Positions 48,301 to 57,738 are shown, counted from the first letter of the stretch. The stretch: 64,000 nucleotides of DNA from Rhabdobacter roseus (GCF_014202275.1 NZ_JACHGF010000002.1:1017356-1081355); one strand, 5' to 3'. Numbers and translations are program-made. Notes: generated from the letters alone by a model not told the origin.

Positions 48301-49346
48301 ACATTTTCGATCGTTTTTATCAGATCAACGGAGAAAATAAACCAAAGAAACTAGGGAGCGGCATCGGCTTGGCCCTCACCCGCGAGCTGGTAGAGCGGCT
48401 CGGCGGTACGATCCGGGTAGAAAGTCACCTACAGGCTGGCACTACCTTTACCGTGGTACTTCCCATCTGTTCGGAAGCTTTTCCGCCGGAGTGGCTGTCC
48501 GAAAGTCTCCCCCTTGCAAGCCGGGCTTCGGTCAATCGCCTGCCCATGCTGCCGACCTCCGACTACCTCGAAAAGTCGCCCGCGAAGTCGCTGCCTTCGG
48601 TACTGGTGGTGGAGGACAACGAAGAGTTGAGGCAGTACCTTTTGGAAACCCTGACGCAGCACTACCATGTTTTTGCGGCCGCTAACGGCCGGGAGGGTTT
48701 CGCAATGGCAAAAAAACACCTCCCCGACCTGATCATTTCCGACTGGCTCATGGACGAAATGGACGGTGTGGAGCTTTATCAGGCGCTTCGCACCGACGAA
48801 ACCACCAACCACATTCCGTTCATTTTGCTTACTTCCCGCTCGGCCCGGCAAAGCCAGCTTCAGGCCCTGGAAACCGGCATGGACGATTTTATCTCGAAGC
48901 CCTTCAACCTGGAATTACTGGAACTGAAAATCAAAAATCTAATTCAGAACCGGAAAGTTCTTCGGGAAAAATTTAGTCGACATTTTCTACTGCAACCAGC
49001 GGAGGTTCACCTTCTGCCCGCCGACGAACAGTTTGTGAAAAAAGTAACGGATGTGGTGGAGCATCACCTGGACGACCCGCACTTCGACGTAGAAAAATTA
49101 GAAGAAGCCCTCAACCTGAGCCGGATGCAGCTGTATCGCAAGCTCAAGAGCATTACTGATTTTTCGGGTGTTGAGTTTATTAGGTACCTACGCCTGCAAA
49201 GAGCCCGGCAATTACTTTCGAGCCAGCAATACAACGTCTCGGAAGTAGCCTACCAGGTGGGGTTCAACGATCCGGCCTATTTTAGTCGATGTTTTAAAAA
49301 GCAGTTTGGCCAATCGCCCCAGGATACGCTAGGTACCCGCGCTTAA
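45318..49346 (+). CDS. Hybrid two-component system regulator (HTCS)
   Basis: 1342 residues combining sensor, kinase, receiver and DNA-binding parts. Signal peptide (ending GVRAQ), two beta-propellers of Reg_prop repeats (about 20-690; GFMWFATTDGLCRYDGYTFR, LWIGTRNQGLNRL and similar), a Y_Y_Y domain and one membrane helix (about 780-800). Then HisKA (His837 in NISHEFRTPLTL), HATPase (DSGMGMAEEH), a receiver (Asp1142 in LIISDWLMDE) and a C-terminal AraC HTH (about 1240-1340). HTCS proteins bind a breakdown product in the periplasm and activate the adjacent SusCD genes. Divergent from the locus 2 SusC, 114 bp apart. Confidence 0.95.
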   Translation: MKGWYGMVLLGMVSIGVRAQISFEHLTTSDGLSQSSVFDLLQDQKGFMWFATTDGLCRYDGYTFRVFRSQPQQRTSLSGNNLSALYEDSHGTLWIGTRNQGLNRLRPDGETFDRQPVGEELAKATIRCFQEDALGNLWIGTSESGLYVLSPHQELRAFKPELTAPRINAVFRDPQNRLWFGLDGHLMLLDPVTRQHQLFALPPASQAAHQHNVINAIYQDQRGRLWVGTNGNGLFQFDYPNRRFERWLYDPAVYEKNNMIMHLAEDRHANLWVCTDYGIYFCPKGEISQRQHLLPGEATESTLSTHATKKMLCDQDGNVWVGTWEGGVNVAYAQPELISTFEYKPHNPLSLLAPKVAAVCTDSAGGTWLGSIKGLTYLSPQGSLRHFTVQNSAIADNDINCLLRTPGNRILISTWNAGFDLFDPALGTFRHFEKELGRSKSIRTFAPARDGTIWLSTQENQLFRLDEKKGTLTEVDLRFIPPAVRAMGFVSLLEDSYGNLWLGTYSSGLLCWNLKSGKVLHFVHKAHKPQSLPDNAISTLFEDSQRRLWVGTSNGGIGLYQPAQKQFAHYTTREGLPSNNIASLIDDKAGRLWISTNGGLSCLDPKTKSIQNFLESDGILGPEFISDACAKAPDGALLFGSMRGLTRFRPEELTRLRPAPPVYLTSLKLFNRPVSARDPQAPFRTDLATSPPITLHPSQSVVTLEWAGLAFQKNKNIHYAYLLEGFDTDWNYVGTTRSATYTNLDHGQYRFQVKASVGNDAWSTPLVVRVEVLPPWYKTWWAYLLYLSLFVGILLALRQTLLTRERLKADIRIRQIEADNIRALDEAKTGFFTNISHEFRTPLTLIITPLEKLLANTTLDERLAHQARLMYRNANRLLRLINQLLDLAKLESGSLTPDIAPHELVGFVERIVQSFEEWAETKGIQVLFKANFDAYEGYFDVDMLEKIVYNLLSNAFKFTPDQGEIRVTLTIQAPETVTLKVEDSGMGMAEEHQAHIFDRFYQINGENKPKKLGSGIGLALTRELVERLGGTIRVESHLQAGTTFTVVLPICSEAFPPEWLSESLPLASRASVNRLPMLPTSDYLEKSPAKSLPSVLVVEDNEELRQYLLETLTQHYHVFAAANGREGFAMAKKHLPDLIISDWLMDEMDGVELYQALRTDETTNHIPFILLTSRSARQSQLQALETGMDDFISKPFNLELLELKIKNLIQNRKVLREKFSRHFLLQPAEVHLLPADEQFVKKVTDVVEHHLDDPHFDVEKLEEALNLSRMQLYRKLKSITDFSGVEFIRYLRLQRARQLLSSQQYNVSEVAYQVGFNDPAYFSRCFKKQFGQSPQDTLGTRA

Positions 49347-49379
49347 TAGGGGTACTTTCGGCACATTGCATCGGTGGTC

Positions 49380-50132
49380 TTACTTGCATTTGGCCAAAAC
49401 TACCTCGGCTAGTTTTTTGGCCAGGGCTTTGTTTTCTTGCGGGTCGGCACTTACATCGGCATAGATCCGGAAGACGGTTCGGCCCTTCAGGACGATCAAG
49501 GCACGATCCATAGCATCCCAAGCGGCGGCATCGCCTATGCCTTCGAAAGAATCAAATTGGGCCATATCGGTCAGGCTGCCTCCCAGGGTATTGCCCGCTT
49601 TCTTTTCCGTATCTGATAATTTCTTCCCGTCGTCTTTGGTGTGTTTTTCGAGGCCTTCCTGCATGGCTTCTCGCGCTTTCACTTTTTCTTCTTCGGTGAG
49701 GGTCCGGTACGAAGACTTAAAAATGTTTAGTGCGTTTTGATCGGGCTTGTACTGGGATATATCCCCCACACCCAGCCGGTTGTGGGAAGGTACCTCCATC
49801 GTACGGTCGCCTATTTTTAGCTTGCGGATTCGCTCGCTGGGCCAAGTGTAGATCGCTTGCTGGTAATTTACGGGCGCGTACTTTGTTTCGTACTTATAGG
49901 TAGCTTTGGACAAATCCTCCGGGAAGTGTTGGGCTATTTCATCCTTGGTGAGTAGCTGGTCCAGCCGGGTCTGGTACTCAAACAGGCATTGTCCGTCCGC
50001 CTCGGAGGAAGCCGAATTGGATTTTTCGGCAACCGCAGTGGCGGTGTTCTCCGCCGTGGTGTTATCGGAAGTAGCTGGCTGACAGCCCCAAATTACAAGG
50101 CCTAGAAAAGCCGCAGAAATAGTGCGTTTCAT
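49380..50132 (-). CDS. Lipoprotein of unknown function
   Basis: 250 residues from ATG 50132 (MKRTISAAFLGLVIWGCQPA; lipobox Cys17). The frame is open 15 codons further upstream. After a Ser/Thr/Ala-rich linker the mature part is alpha/beta with a charged helical middle (EEEKVKAREAMQEGLEKHTK) and an end reading ALIVLKGRTVFRIYADVS. I recognise no family with confidence. It is convergent with the HTCS gene, with only 33 bp between stops. Confidence 0.7.
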   Translation of the reverse strand: MKRTISAAFLGLVIWGCQPATSDNTTAENTATAVAEKSNSASSEADGQCLFEYQTRLDQLLTKDEIAQHFPEDLSKATYKYETKYAPVNYQQAIYTWPSERIRKLKIGDRTMEVPSHNRLGVGDISQYKPDQNALNIFKSSYRTLTEEEKVKAREAMQEGLEKHTKDDGKKLSDTEKKAGNTLGGSLTDMAQFDSFEGIGDAAAWDAMDRALIVLKGRTVFRIYADVSADPQENKALAKKLAEVVLAKCK

Positions 50133-50335
50133 CAATACTAAGGGGTCAAGGTTTGAAGTTCTTTTTACATCCTGCAAGCTGGTCGTGAATGCTCAAATGT
50201 AAAAGTACCACCTATCGAATCTACGCTCTAGCCTGATTTCCGGGCGTAGTAACTTAGTAGTTGGGCTGGTTGGCATTAAACTTTAAGGCTTGTGAGGTGT
50301 CAAAACTACCAGTTAGAAACCAATTGTAAAAAGCC

Positions 50336-50737
50336 ATGAAGAAAATGATGATGCTGATGGTGGCCCTGGGGCTGCTATTTACCGGTTGTGCTACGTCCAC
50401 CACGTCTACAACCCAACGCGACGACCGGCGCAATGAACAACGCGATGACCGGCGTAACGAACAACGCGACGACACCCGCCTGGCCAACAACCTGGATCGC
50501 TACGCGGGCGAGCTGAATTTGTCCACCCGGCAGGTACGGCAAATGAAGCAGATCGACCGGAAGTACGACCGGAAAATAAAAAGAGTAGCGGCCAAGAAAG
50601 GCTCTAAACGCGCCGAGCAGCGTCGACTTCGGGAAGAAAAGCAGGAAGAAAAGCTGAGCGTACTCACGCCCGAGCAGCACCAAAAGCTCCGTTCGCTGGT
50701 AGATCGCCGTCGGCCGTTCCGGTCGCGGCGCGGCTAA
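50336..50737 (+). CDS. Small Arg-rich lipoprotein with tandem octapeptide repeat
   Basis: 133 residues. Lipobox TGCA with Cys18. A Ser/Thr stretch follows, then two full copies plus a partial of the octapeptide QRDDRRNE. The rest is predicted helical with LNLSTRQVRQMKQIDRKYDR and LTPEQHQKLRSL, reminiscent of LTxxQ-type (Spy/CpxP-like) periplasmic proteins, although the match is weak. Probably an envelope protein facing the periplasm. Confidence 0.7.
   Translation: MKKMMMLMVALGLLFTGCATSTTSTTQRDDRRNEQRDDRRNEQRDDTRLANNLDRYAGELNLSTRQVRQMKQIDRKYDRKIKRVAAKKGSKRAEQRRLREEKQEEKLSVLTPEQHQKLRSLVDRRRPFRSRRG
50414..50475 (+). repeat. 24-bp tandem repeat, about 2.5 copies
   Basis: Unit boundaries at 50414, 50438 and 50462. 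The copies differ by a few synonymous changes and encode the repeated octapeptide QRDDRRNE. Likely variable in copy number between strains. Confidence 0.8.
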
Positions 50738-50766
50738 GTACCCAAGTCTTTGTACATAAATAGGTC

Positions 50767-50810
50767 AAGTACCCTGAGTCAAAAAGTTTTCTTGGCTCAG
50801 GGTACTTTTG
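50767..50810. terminator. Bidirectional terminator built from an inverted GTAC word pair
   Basis: AAGTACCCTGAG and CTCAGGGTACTT form a 12-bp stem that extends inward (tcaa/ttgg). It is followed by TTTT on the plus strand and lies between convergent stops at 50737 and 50812. Confidence 0.8.
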
Positions 50811-50811
50811 T

Positions 50812-52146
50812 TTACTGGCGGGGCCGCTCTTGCAGGATGGTGCTACTGAGCCTGGTCAGCTCGATCTCGGCCAGCTTGGCGTTGTACTGGGCTTCGATCA
50901 GCCGCGTTTCGGCGGCGATGGTATTGCGCTGGACTTCCCGAAACTCATAGGGCGTTGAATTTCCGACCCGGTAGCGCTCAAACGCAATGTCCACGTTTTG
51001 GCTGGCGATCTTGAAATTTTGCTCTTCCAGGTCTACGAGTTGCAGGCTGTTCTGGTAGTTGGAATAGCTCTGCTGTAAAGCCGCCAGCAGCTGCGTCCGC
51101 AAATCGGACTCCTGATCTTCGTTGATGAGCGCGTTGATCCGGGCGTTCTGGATACGGCGGCGCTGGTTGAAGCCATCAAAAATATTCACCGACACCCGCG
51201 CGCCGTAGCTCCACACGTCGTTGCGGGCGTTTCGTATCCCAAAGCCGGCCTGGTTGTTGGTGGTGTTGTAGTTGAAGCCCCCCAGCAGATCCACCTGAGG
51301 ATACATCTGGGCCGTCAGTGCTTTTACGTCCAGTTCGGCCAGGCGGCGTTGTTGGGCCGCCAGTACCAAGTTGGGGTTCTGGCTCAGCATGGACTGGCGC
51401 AGGTCGTCAATGACGAAGTCACGCCGGAAGATAATGGTATCCGGCACCATGTAGTCTTCCGACGGGTTGCGGGCCAGGAGCGTATTCAAGTCTATTTTGG
51501 CGTTGCGAAATACCTGTACCTGAGCGATAAGCGCGGCTGTATCGCTGTTATAATCTACCTGGGCGTTGATGTAATCTACCTTGGAGCCCGCACCTACTTC
51601 GTAGTTGGCCTTGAGTAGCTCCAGCCGGTCTTTGGAAATGCCGAGCGCATTTTGCAAAGCGCGTACCCGCTGGTACTCCCGCACGATCTGGTAGTACACG
51701 GAGCTAATCTGGGCTACGGTGTTCTCAATGGTGACCTTCGCGTTGGACCGCCCCGCTTCTTCCAGCTGCCGCAGCCGATCGGCCGCCACGAACATGCCCA
51801 GGCCGTCGAAGATGGTCCATACCAGCGAGCCCCCGGACGAGGAGTTGTTGTTGTTAACGCCCCGGCGGTCCAGCGGCGGCTGCAACTCATTGAAGAACTC
51901 CTGCCGCAGGTGGCTGGACGAAAAGTTCTTCTGGGCAATCCCGGCTAAACTCGGCAGAAAACCCGCATTCCCCAGCGTGTTGTCGTTGATGGCCATCTCT
52001 ACCCTCCTCTGCGCAATACGTATGGAGTAGTTGTTTTCGAGGGCCACCGCAATGGCTTTCTCTAACGTGAGCTTCTCCTGAGCCTTTCCGCTCGTCAGCG
52101 TAACCAGCGCTAACACGAGCGATACACAAATCCTTCTAAATAGCAT
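50812..52146 (-). CDS. TolC-family outer membrane efflux protein
   Basis: 444 residues. Signal peptide (ending SGKAQ) and two OEP domains rich in long helices (KLTLEKAIAVALENNYSIRI, NTVAQISSVYYQIVREYQRV, ALLQSYSNYQNSLQLVDLEE). TolC proteins trimerise into a channel spanning outer membrane and periplasm and serve RND or ABC pumps. It stands alone here; the RND adaptor and permease at 60-64 kb lack an adjacent channel gene in the window, so pairing with them is possible but unproven. Confidence 0.9.
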   Translation of the reverse strand: MLFRRICVSLVLALVTLTSGKAQEKLTLEKAIAVALENNYSIRIAQRRVEMAINDNTLGNAGFLPSLAGIAQKNFSSSHLRQEFFNELQPPLDRRGVNNNNSSSGGSLVWTIFDGLGMFVAADRLRQLEEAGRSNAKVTIENTVAQISSVYYQIVREYQRVRALQNALGISKDRLELLKANYEVGAGSKVDYINAQVDYNSDTAALIAQVQVFRNAKIDLNTLLARNPSEDYMVPDTIIFRRDFVIDDLRQSMLSQNPNLVLAAQQRRLAELDVKALTAQMYPQVDLLGGFNYNTTNNQAGFGIRNARNDVWSYGARVSVNIFDGFNQRRRIQNARINALINEDQESDLRTQLLAALQQSYSNYQNSLQLVDLEEQNFKIASQNVDIAFERYRVGNSTPYEFREVQRNTIAAETRLIEAQYNAKLAEIELTRLSSTILQERPRQ

Positions 52147-52284
52147 AGCAACAGATAAAAAGGGGTTTCAAATGTTTATTCAGTTTTGCGGGTTTATACA
52201 ATTATTTTATCTTTCAAATCCTAAGTACCTGGCTGACTTGATTATTTTATAAAACAATCTCAAATCTACAACCTACTTGCGTGT

Positions 52285-53922
52285 ATGTACAACATTTTAC
52301 GGCTACTATTCCTAAATATTATTGTATTTGTTTCCGGTTGTCGGGTACGTACCTCCGTTGACCTCATCGTCCACCACGCGCAAGTCTACACCGTTGACTC
52401 TTCTTTTACCATTCACGAAGCCTTTGCCGTTAAAGACGGGCAGTTTCTGGCGGTGGGTACCTCGGCAGATATTCTCAGAGAGTACGAAGCCGATTCGGTA
52501 GTGGATGCCCAGGGCAACGCCATTTATCCCGGTTTCTACGACCCCCACAGCCACTTTTTGGGCCTGGGACAAATGCTGGACGTCGCAAACCTGGTAGGTA
52601 CTTCGTCTTACGAAGAGATTATTGAAAAACTAAAAGCCTTTCGGCAGCAAAATCCCGACCAGGCCTGGCTCATTGGCCGGGGCTGGGACCAGAACGATTG
52701 GCCCACGAAGCAATTTCCGGACAACAGACGGCTCGACGAAGCCTTTCCGGATGTACCGGTTTTTATTACCCGCATCGACGGCCACGCCGCCCTGGCCAAC
52801 TCCAAAGCCCTGCGCCTGGCCCGGATCAGCGCCAGTACCCGAACGGACGGCGGCCTGGTAGAACTACGAAATGGCCAGCCCACGGGTATCCTGATCGACA
52901 ACGCCATGCAGTTTGTGCGCCTGGTGATTCCCCGCCCTACGGTTGAAGAGAAGAAAGAAATGCTGCAAGCCGCCGAAAAGGCCTGCCTGGCCGTGGGCCT
53001 TACCAGTGTATCCGACGCCGGCATCGACCGGCCCGACATCGAGCTCATTGACCAGATGCACCGCGAGGGTACTTTGAAGATACGCGACTACGCCATGATC
53101 AGCGTGAGCCCTACCAACCTGGACTACTACCTGCCCAAAGGTACCTACCAAAGCGACCGGCTCACGGTCGCTTCGTTCAAGATCTACGCCGACGGCGCGC
53201 TGGGCTCGCGCGGCGCTTGCCTGCTCGCACCCTACGCCGATTCCCCCACCAGCGGCTTTTTGCTGGCGAGCCCCGCTGAGCTCGACGATTTTATCTCGCG
53301 GATTGCCAAAAGTACCTTTCAGGCCAATACCCACTGCATCGGCGACTCGGCCAACCGGCTGGTGCTGGACCTCTACGGCAAGTACCTCGGAGGCGCTAAC
53401 GAGCGCCGCTGGCGCATCGAGCACGCCCAGGTAGTGGCCCCCGACGATGTACCCAAATTTGGTACCTTCAACGTCATCCCGTCGGTACAGCCTACCCACA
53501 CCACCTCCGACATGTACTGGGCCGGGGAGCGGCTGGGCCCTGAGCGCGTCCGGACGGCCTATGCTTTCAAAGACCTGCTGCAACAAAATGGTTTGATCGC
53601 GTTCGGGAGTGACTTTCCGGTAGAAGACATCAATCCGCTCTTCGGCTTTCACGCGGCCGTGGCCCGGGTAGATGCCAAAGGGTACCCACCGGGCGGTTTT
53701 CAAAAAGAGAACGCCGTAAGCCGCCCCGACGCCCTGCGCGCCATGACGATCTGGGCGGCCTATGCCAACTTTGAGGAGAAAAAACGCGGAAGCATTGAAG
53801 TCGGCAAGCTGGCCGATTTTGTGATGCTGGAAAAAGACATTATGAAAATCCCCGAGAACGAACTCCGGGCGGTACGGGTACTTCGGACGGTCATTGGCGG
53901 GGAAACCCTGTATGGGCGGTAG
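52285..53922 (+). CDS. Amidohydrolase family lipoprotein (YtcJ-like, amidohydrolase_3)
   Basis: 545 residues with a lipoprotein-type signal (lipobox VSGC, Cys19). The metal-dependent hydrolase fold shows HxH at His88/His90 (YPGFYDPHSHFLG), a central Glu/Asp-rich region, RWRIEHAQVV and the C-terminal FGSDFPVED metal ligand. YtcJ-type enzymes hydrolyse N-acyl or formamide bonds. Membrane-anchored in the periplasm. Substrate unknown. Confidence 0.87.
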   Translation: MYNILRLLFLNIIVFVSGCRVRTSVDLIVHHAQVYTVDSSFTIHEAFAVKDGQFLAVGTSADILREYEADSVVDAQGNAIYPGFYDPHSHFLGLGQMLDVANLVGTSSYEEIIEKLKAFRQQNPDQAWLIGRGWDQNDWPTKQFPDNRRLDEAFPDVPVFITRIDGHAALANSKALRLARISASTRTDGGLVELRNGQPTGILIDNAMQFVRLVIPRPTVEEKKEMLQAAEKACLAVGLTSVSDAGIDRPDIELIDQMHREGTLKIRDYAMISVSPTNLDYYLPKGTYQSDRLTVASFKIYADGALGSRGACLLAPYADSPTSGFLLASPAELDDFISRIAKSTFQANTHCIGDSANRLVLDLYGKYLGGANERRWRIEHAQVVAPDDVPKFGTFNVIPSVQPTHTTSDMYWAGERLGPERVRTAYAFKDLLQQNGLIAFGSDFPVEDINPLFGFHAAVARVDAKGYPPGGFQKENAVSRPDALRAMTIWAAYANFEEKKRGSIEVGKLADFVMLEKDIMKIPENELRAVRVLRTVIGGETLYGR

Positions 53923-53975
53923 GGCAGCCGCTTTACAGGCACCTTCAAACTCTTTTTTTAACAAATTGAAGACTC

Positions 53976-54812
53976 ATGCAAAGTACCTTACGCAAAAAAA
54001 TACACCAGGCCCTTACCATCAGCCGGACCAAAAATCATCCCTACGCGCTGGATGTGAACCTGTTTATTTTCGGGCTCATTTTTCTTAATTCGCTCGCCAT
54101 TATCCTCTACTCGGTACCCAGTATACAGGCCTACCCCCACGCGGAAGAATTTTTCTATGCCTTCGAGGTGTTTTCGGTATCGGTATTCAGCCTGGAGTAC
54201 CTGCTCCGGCTGTGGTCCTGCGTGGAAGACGCCCGCTACCGTCATCCGATCCGGGGACGGATCAAGTTCGTTTTCTCGGCCTGGTCCCTGATTGACTTAC
54301 TGGCCATAGTACCTTTCTACCTTTCTTTTTTTACCGCCGGTTTCGGCCTGATCCGGATCTTACGTATTCTGCGGCTGATCCGTCTCATTCGGTTTAGTCG
54401 CTATTCCCAGGCTCTGAATATGATCAGGAAAGCCATCGAGTACACCAAGGAGGAGCTGGTACTCAGCTTTACGTTTGTTCTTTTTGCGGTACTGATCGCT
54501 TCCAGCATCATTTATTACCTCGAAAATCCCGTCCAGCCGGAGCTTTTTCCCAGCATTCCGGCCTCCATTTGGTGGGGCATCGTGACGATGACCACCGTGG
54601 GCTACGGCGACGTGTACCCGATCACTAACCTGGGCAAAATCTTTGGCGGGCTCATCGCCGTCATGGGAATTGCCCTTTTCAGCCTCCCTACCGGCATTTT
54701 TGCCTCGGGTTTTCTGGACCAGATCAATCAACGAAAAAAAGGAGAACAAAAAAAGATGAAATGCCCGCACTGTGGAGAAGAAATCCACGAAGAAGCCGAA
54801 ACCCATCACTAG
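53976..54812 (+). CDS. Voltage-gated-type potassium channel with C-terminal CxxC tail
   Basis: 278 residues, six membrane helices. S1 is near 29-47, an Arg-rich S4 at 125-144 (LIRILRILRLIRLIRFSRYS), the pore helix and selectivity filter TTVGYGD at 206-212, and S6 at about 222-245. The cytoplasmic tail is Lys-rich and ends in MKCPHCGEEIHEEAETHH, a CxxC plus His cluster that could bind zinc or another metal. The pore and voltage-sensor layout matches Kv-like bacterial channels. The metal tail is unusual and its role is inferred only. Confidence 0.9.
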   Translation: MQSTLRKKIHQALTISRTKNHPYALDVNLFIFGLIFLNSLAIILYSVPSIQAYPHAEEFFYAFEVFSVSVFSLEYLLRLWSCVEDARYRHPIRGRIKFVFSAWSLIDLLAIVPFYLSFFTAGFGLIRILRILRLIRLIRFSRYSQALNMIRKAIEYTKEELVLSFTFVLFAVLIASSIIYYLENPVQPELFPSIPASIWWGIVTMTTVGYGDVYPITNLGKIFGGLIAVMGIALFSLPTGIFASGFLDQINQRKKGEQKKMKCPHCGEEIHEEAETHH

Positions 54813-55045
54813 GTACTTTGGCGGAAGGTACTTTAACGGAAGATTTTGAAAACGTAAAAGTAATTCTTTTATAACGGGCTTATTTGAATACCAACTAAAA
54901 GAGAAAGAAGTACCTTCCCGGCCTCGTTCGACCAAAGTACTTCTTCCTCTGCTTTTATCAAGTACCGTCATAAAGTACCCTTGCCCGCCTAAAGTACCCC
55001 TACCTGAAAGGTACTTTGAGCAAAAGGCACCCAGCAAGTACCCCT
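54811..55045. repeat. Cluster of nine GTAC words in an intergenic region
   Basis: Nine GTAC-centred words in 235 bp between the channel and metX genes: two GGTACTTT, one AGTACCTT, one AAAGTACTT and further AAGTACC/GGTACTT forms. Chance expectation is about one. No gene is present. Confidence 0.85.
54905..54945. terminator. Inverted GTAC pair, likely terminator between convergent genes
   Basis: AAGAAGTAC (54905-54913) pairs with GTACTTCTT (54937-54945). On the minus strand it is followed by TTCTCTTTT, fitting termination of metX. On the plus strand a CT-rich tract follows. Confidence 0.5.
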
Positions 55046-56098
55046 TTAGTCTACCGATAAGAGCTCCAGCTGTCCGCGGCTCTCCTGCCAGGCCTTGATC
55101 ACTTGCGTAAGCTGCTTGTATTCGATCAAAAAGCCATCGTGGCCGTAGAGTGAGTCGATTTCCCGGTAGACGGCATCCGGAATGTGGCGCGCCAACAACT
55201 GCTGCTCCACCACCGGAAACAGCATATCAGACTTGATTCCTACCACCAGCGTGTGGGCTTTTACCAAGCCCAGGGCGTGCACAATCCCACCGCGATTGCG
55301 ACCTACGTTGTGCGAATCCATCACTTTGGTAAGCGTGTAGTACGAAAAGGCGTTGAAGCGTTTCACAAATTTGTCGCCCTGGTACTGCTGGTACGACGAC
55401 GCCCGGAAATCGTCGGTTTGGTCGGGGTTGTCGCGGGCCTGGGTGAAATTGTAGGTGTCGTAGTTGCGGTAGGAAAGCAAGGCCACCGAGCGCGCCGCCT
55501 TCATCCCTTGCAGGCCCGCCTCCGGATGCTTGTCCTGCCAGGTACCATCCGCCTGGATGGCCATGCGCTGCGATTCGTTGAACGCCACGCCCCAGGACGA
55601 ATGAACGGCGTTGGAAGCGATCAGAATCAGCTCCTCGAACAGCTCAGGTACCTGGATGGCCCATTCCAGCGCCTGCTGGCCACCCAACGACCCTCCGATG
55701 CCCACACGGATCTTCTTGATTTCGAGCTCCTGCCGCAGCAGGTCCATCGCTCCTACGATGTCCCGCACGGTTATTACCGGGAAGTCGTGGTAGTACGGCT
55801 GCCGGGTCTGGGCGTTGACCGACAGCGGACCAGTGGAGCCGTAGGCCGAGCCCAGTACATTGACGCAAATGATGTAGTGCCGCGCGGGATCAAAATGCTT
55901 GCCCGGCCCCACGAGCCCATCCCACCATTCGGCCGCATTGGCGCTGCCGGTGAGGGCATGGCACACCCAAATGATGTTATCATCGGCGGGGCTGCGGGTA
56001 CCTAAGGTCATGTAAGACAGCTCAAAACCGGGCAACTCACGGCCTAATTCCAGGTTGTACGTATAAGAGTACTTAAAAATCTTTTTGTCGGGTTGCAT
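55046..56098 (-). CDS. metX: Homoserine O-acetyltransferase
   Basis: 350 residues of the alpha/beta-hydrolase MetX family. Nucleophile Ser137 in GIGGSLGGQQ, the family segment NVLGSAYGSTGP (80-91), and the C-terminal catalytic His in YGHDGFLIEY. It acetylates homoserine with acetyl-CoA, giving O-acetylhomoserine for MetY, encoded upstream on the same strand (122-bp gap). A true MetX is favoured over serine acetyltransferase-like relatives by its pairing with metY. Cytoplasmic. Confidence 0.92.
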   Translation of the reverse strand: MQPDKKIFKYSYTYNLELGRELPGFELSYMTLGTRSPADDNIIWVCHALTGSANAAEWWDGLVGPGKHFDPARHYIICVNVLGSAYGSTGPLSVNAQTRQPYYHDFPVITVRDIVGAMDLLRQELEIKKIRVGIGGSLGGQQALEWAIQVPELFEELILIASNAVHSSWGVAFNESQRMAIQADGTWQDKHPEAGLQGMKAARSVALLSYRNYDTYNFTQARDNPDQTDDFRASSYQQYQGDKFVKRFNAFSYYTLTKVMDSHNVGRNRGGIVHALGLVKAHTLVVGIKSDMLFPVVEQQLLARHIPDAVYREIDSLYGHDGFLIEYKQLTQVIKAWQESRGQLELLSVD

Positions 56099-56121
56099 AC
56101 GTACCAGAGCACTAAAATGTG

Positions 56122-56159
56122 GCTTCCCGGCCGGACCGCTTGGTAGCCAACCGGGAAGC
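56122..56159 (-). promoter_or_regulatory. Hairpin in the metY-metX gap
   Basis: GCTTCCCGG (56122-56130) and CCGGGAAGC (56151-56159) form a 9-bp stem with a 20-nt loop. A smaller ACCTGC/GCAGGT stem sits just after the metY stop, followed some 10 nt later by TTTTT on the minus strand. Partial termination or processing between the two genes is likely. Confidence 0.5.
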
Positions 56160-56221
56160 TATTATCAGGTTTTTTATGTATAGCAAAAACAGACTCTCAC
56201 CTGCGTTTCGGCAGGTACCTG

Positions 56222-57541
<1,320 letters not shown>

Positions 57542-57616
57542 TTAGTGTAGGAAATAAATACGAAAGTTCCGGATCGCGGAGTGCACAGGTACCTAGCAGA
57601 ACGAGTCCTGTCCTGA

Positions 57617-57727
57617 TCAGCAACGCATACAACACCCGTCCGGGGTCGCCGACGACCGGAATGAGAGAATGAAGCTTAAGGGGGTACTTTCCCCCTCACC
57701 TAGTGTACGTAAGGATCGACTTTTCAT
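57617..57727 (-). CDS. Cys-rich leader peptide upstream of metY (ends GCCMRC)
   Basis: A 36-codon frame (ATG 57727, TGA 57619-57617) begins 12 nt after the SAM aptamer and stops 93 nt before metY. It starts MKSRSLRTLG and ends SATPDGCCMRC, so three of the last five residues are Cys and one is Met. Two hairpins lie within it: GGGGG/CCCCC (57680-57695) and GGTCG/CGACC (57644-57657), the latter just upstream of the Cys codons. Ribosome stalling at the Cys/Met codons could couple sulfur amino-acid supply to metY expression. Translation is inferred. Confidence 0.55.
   Translation of the reverse strand: MKSRSLRTLGEGESTPLSFILSFRSSATPDGCCMRC
57644..57657 (-). repeat. Hairpin GGTCG-ccga-CGACC in the metY leader
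   Basis: A 5-bp stem with a 4-nt loop; outer tcc/gga bases allow an alternative pairing TCCGG/CCGGA. Related to the hairpin at 2091-2106. Confidence 0.45.
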
Positions 57728-57738
57728 GCGCGTTTGAG

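Noticed and set aside
50414-50475. Direct repeats considered as a CRISPR-like array
   Set aside because: The units abut without spacers and lie in frame in a coding sequence; simple tandem repeat.
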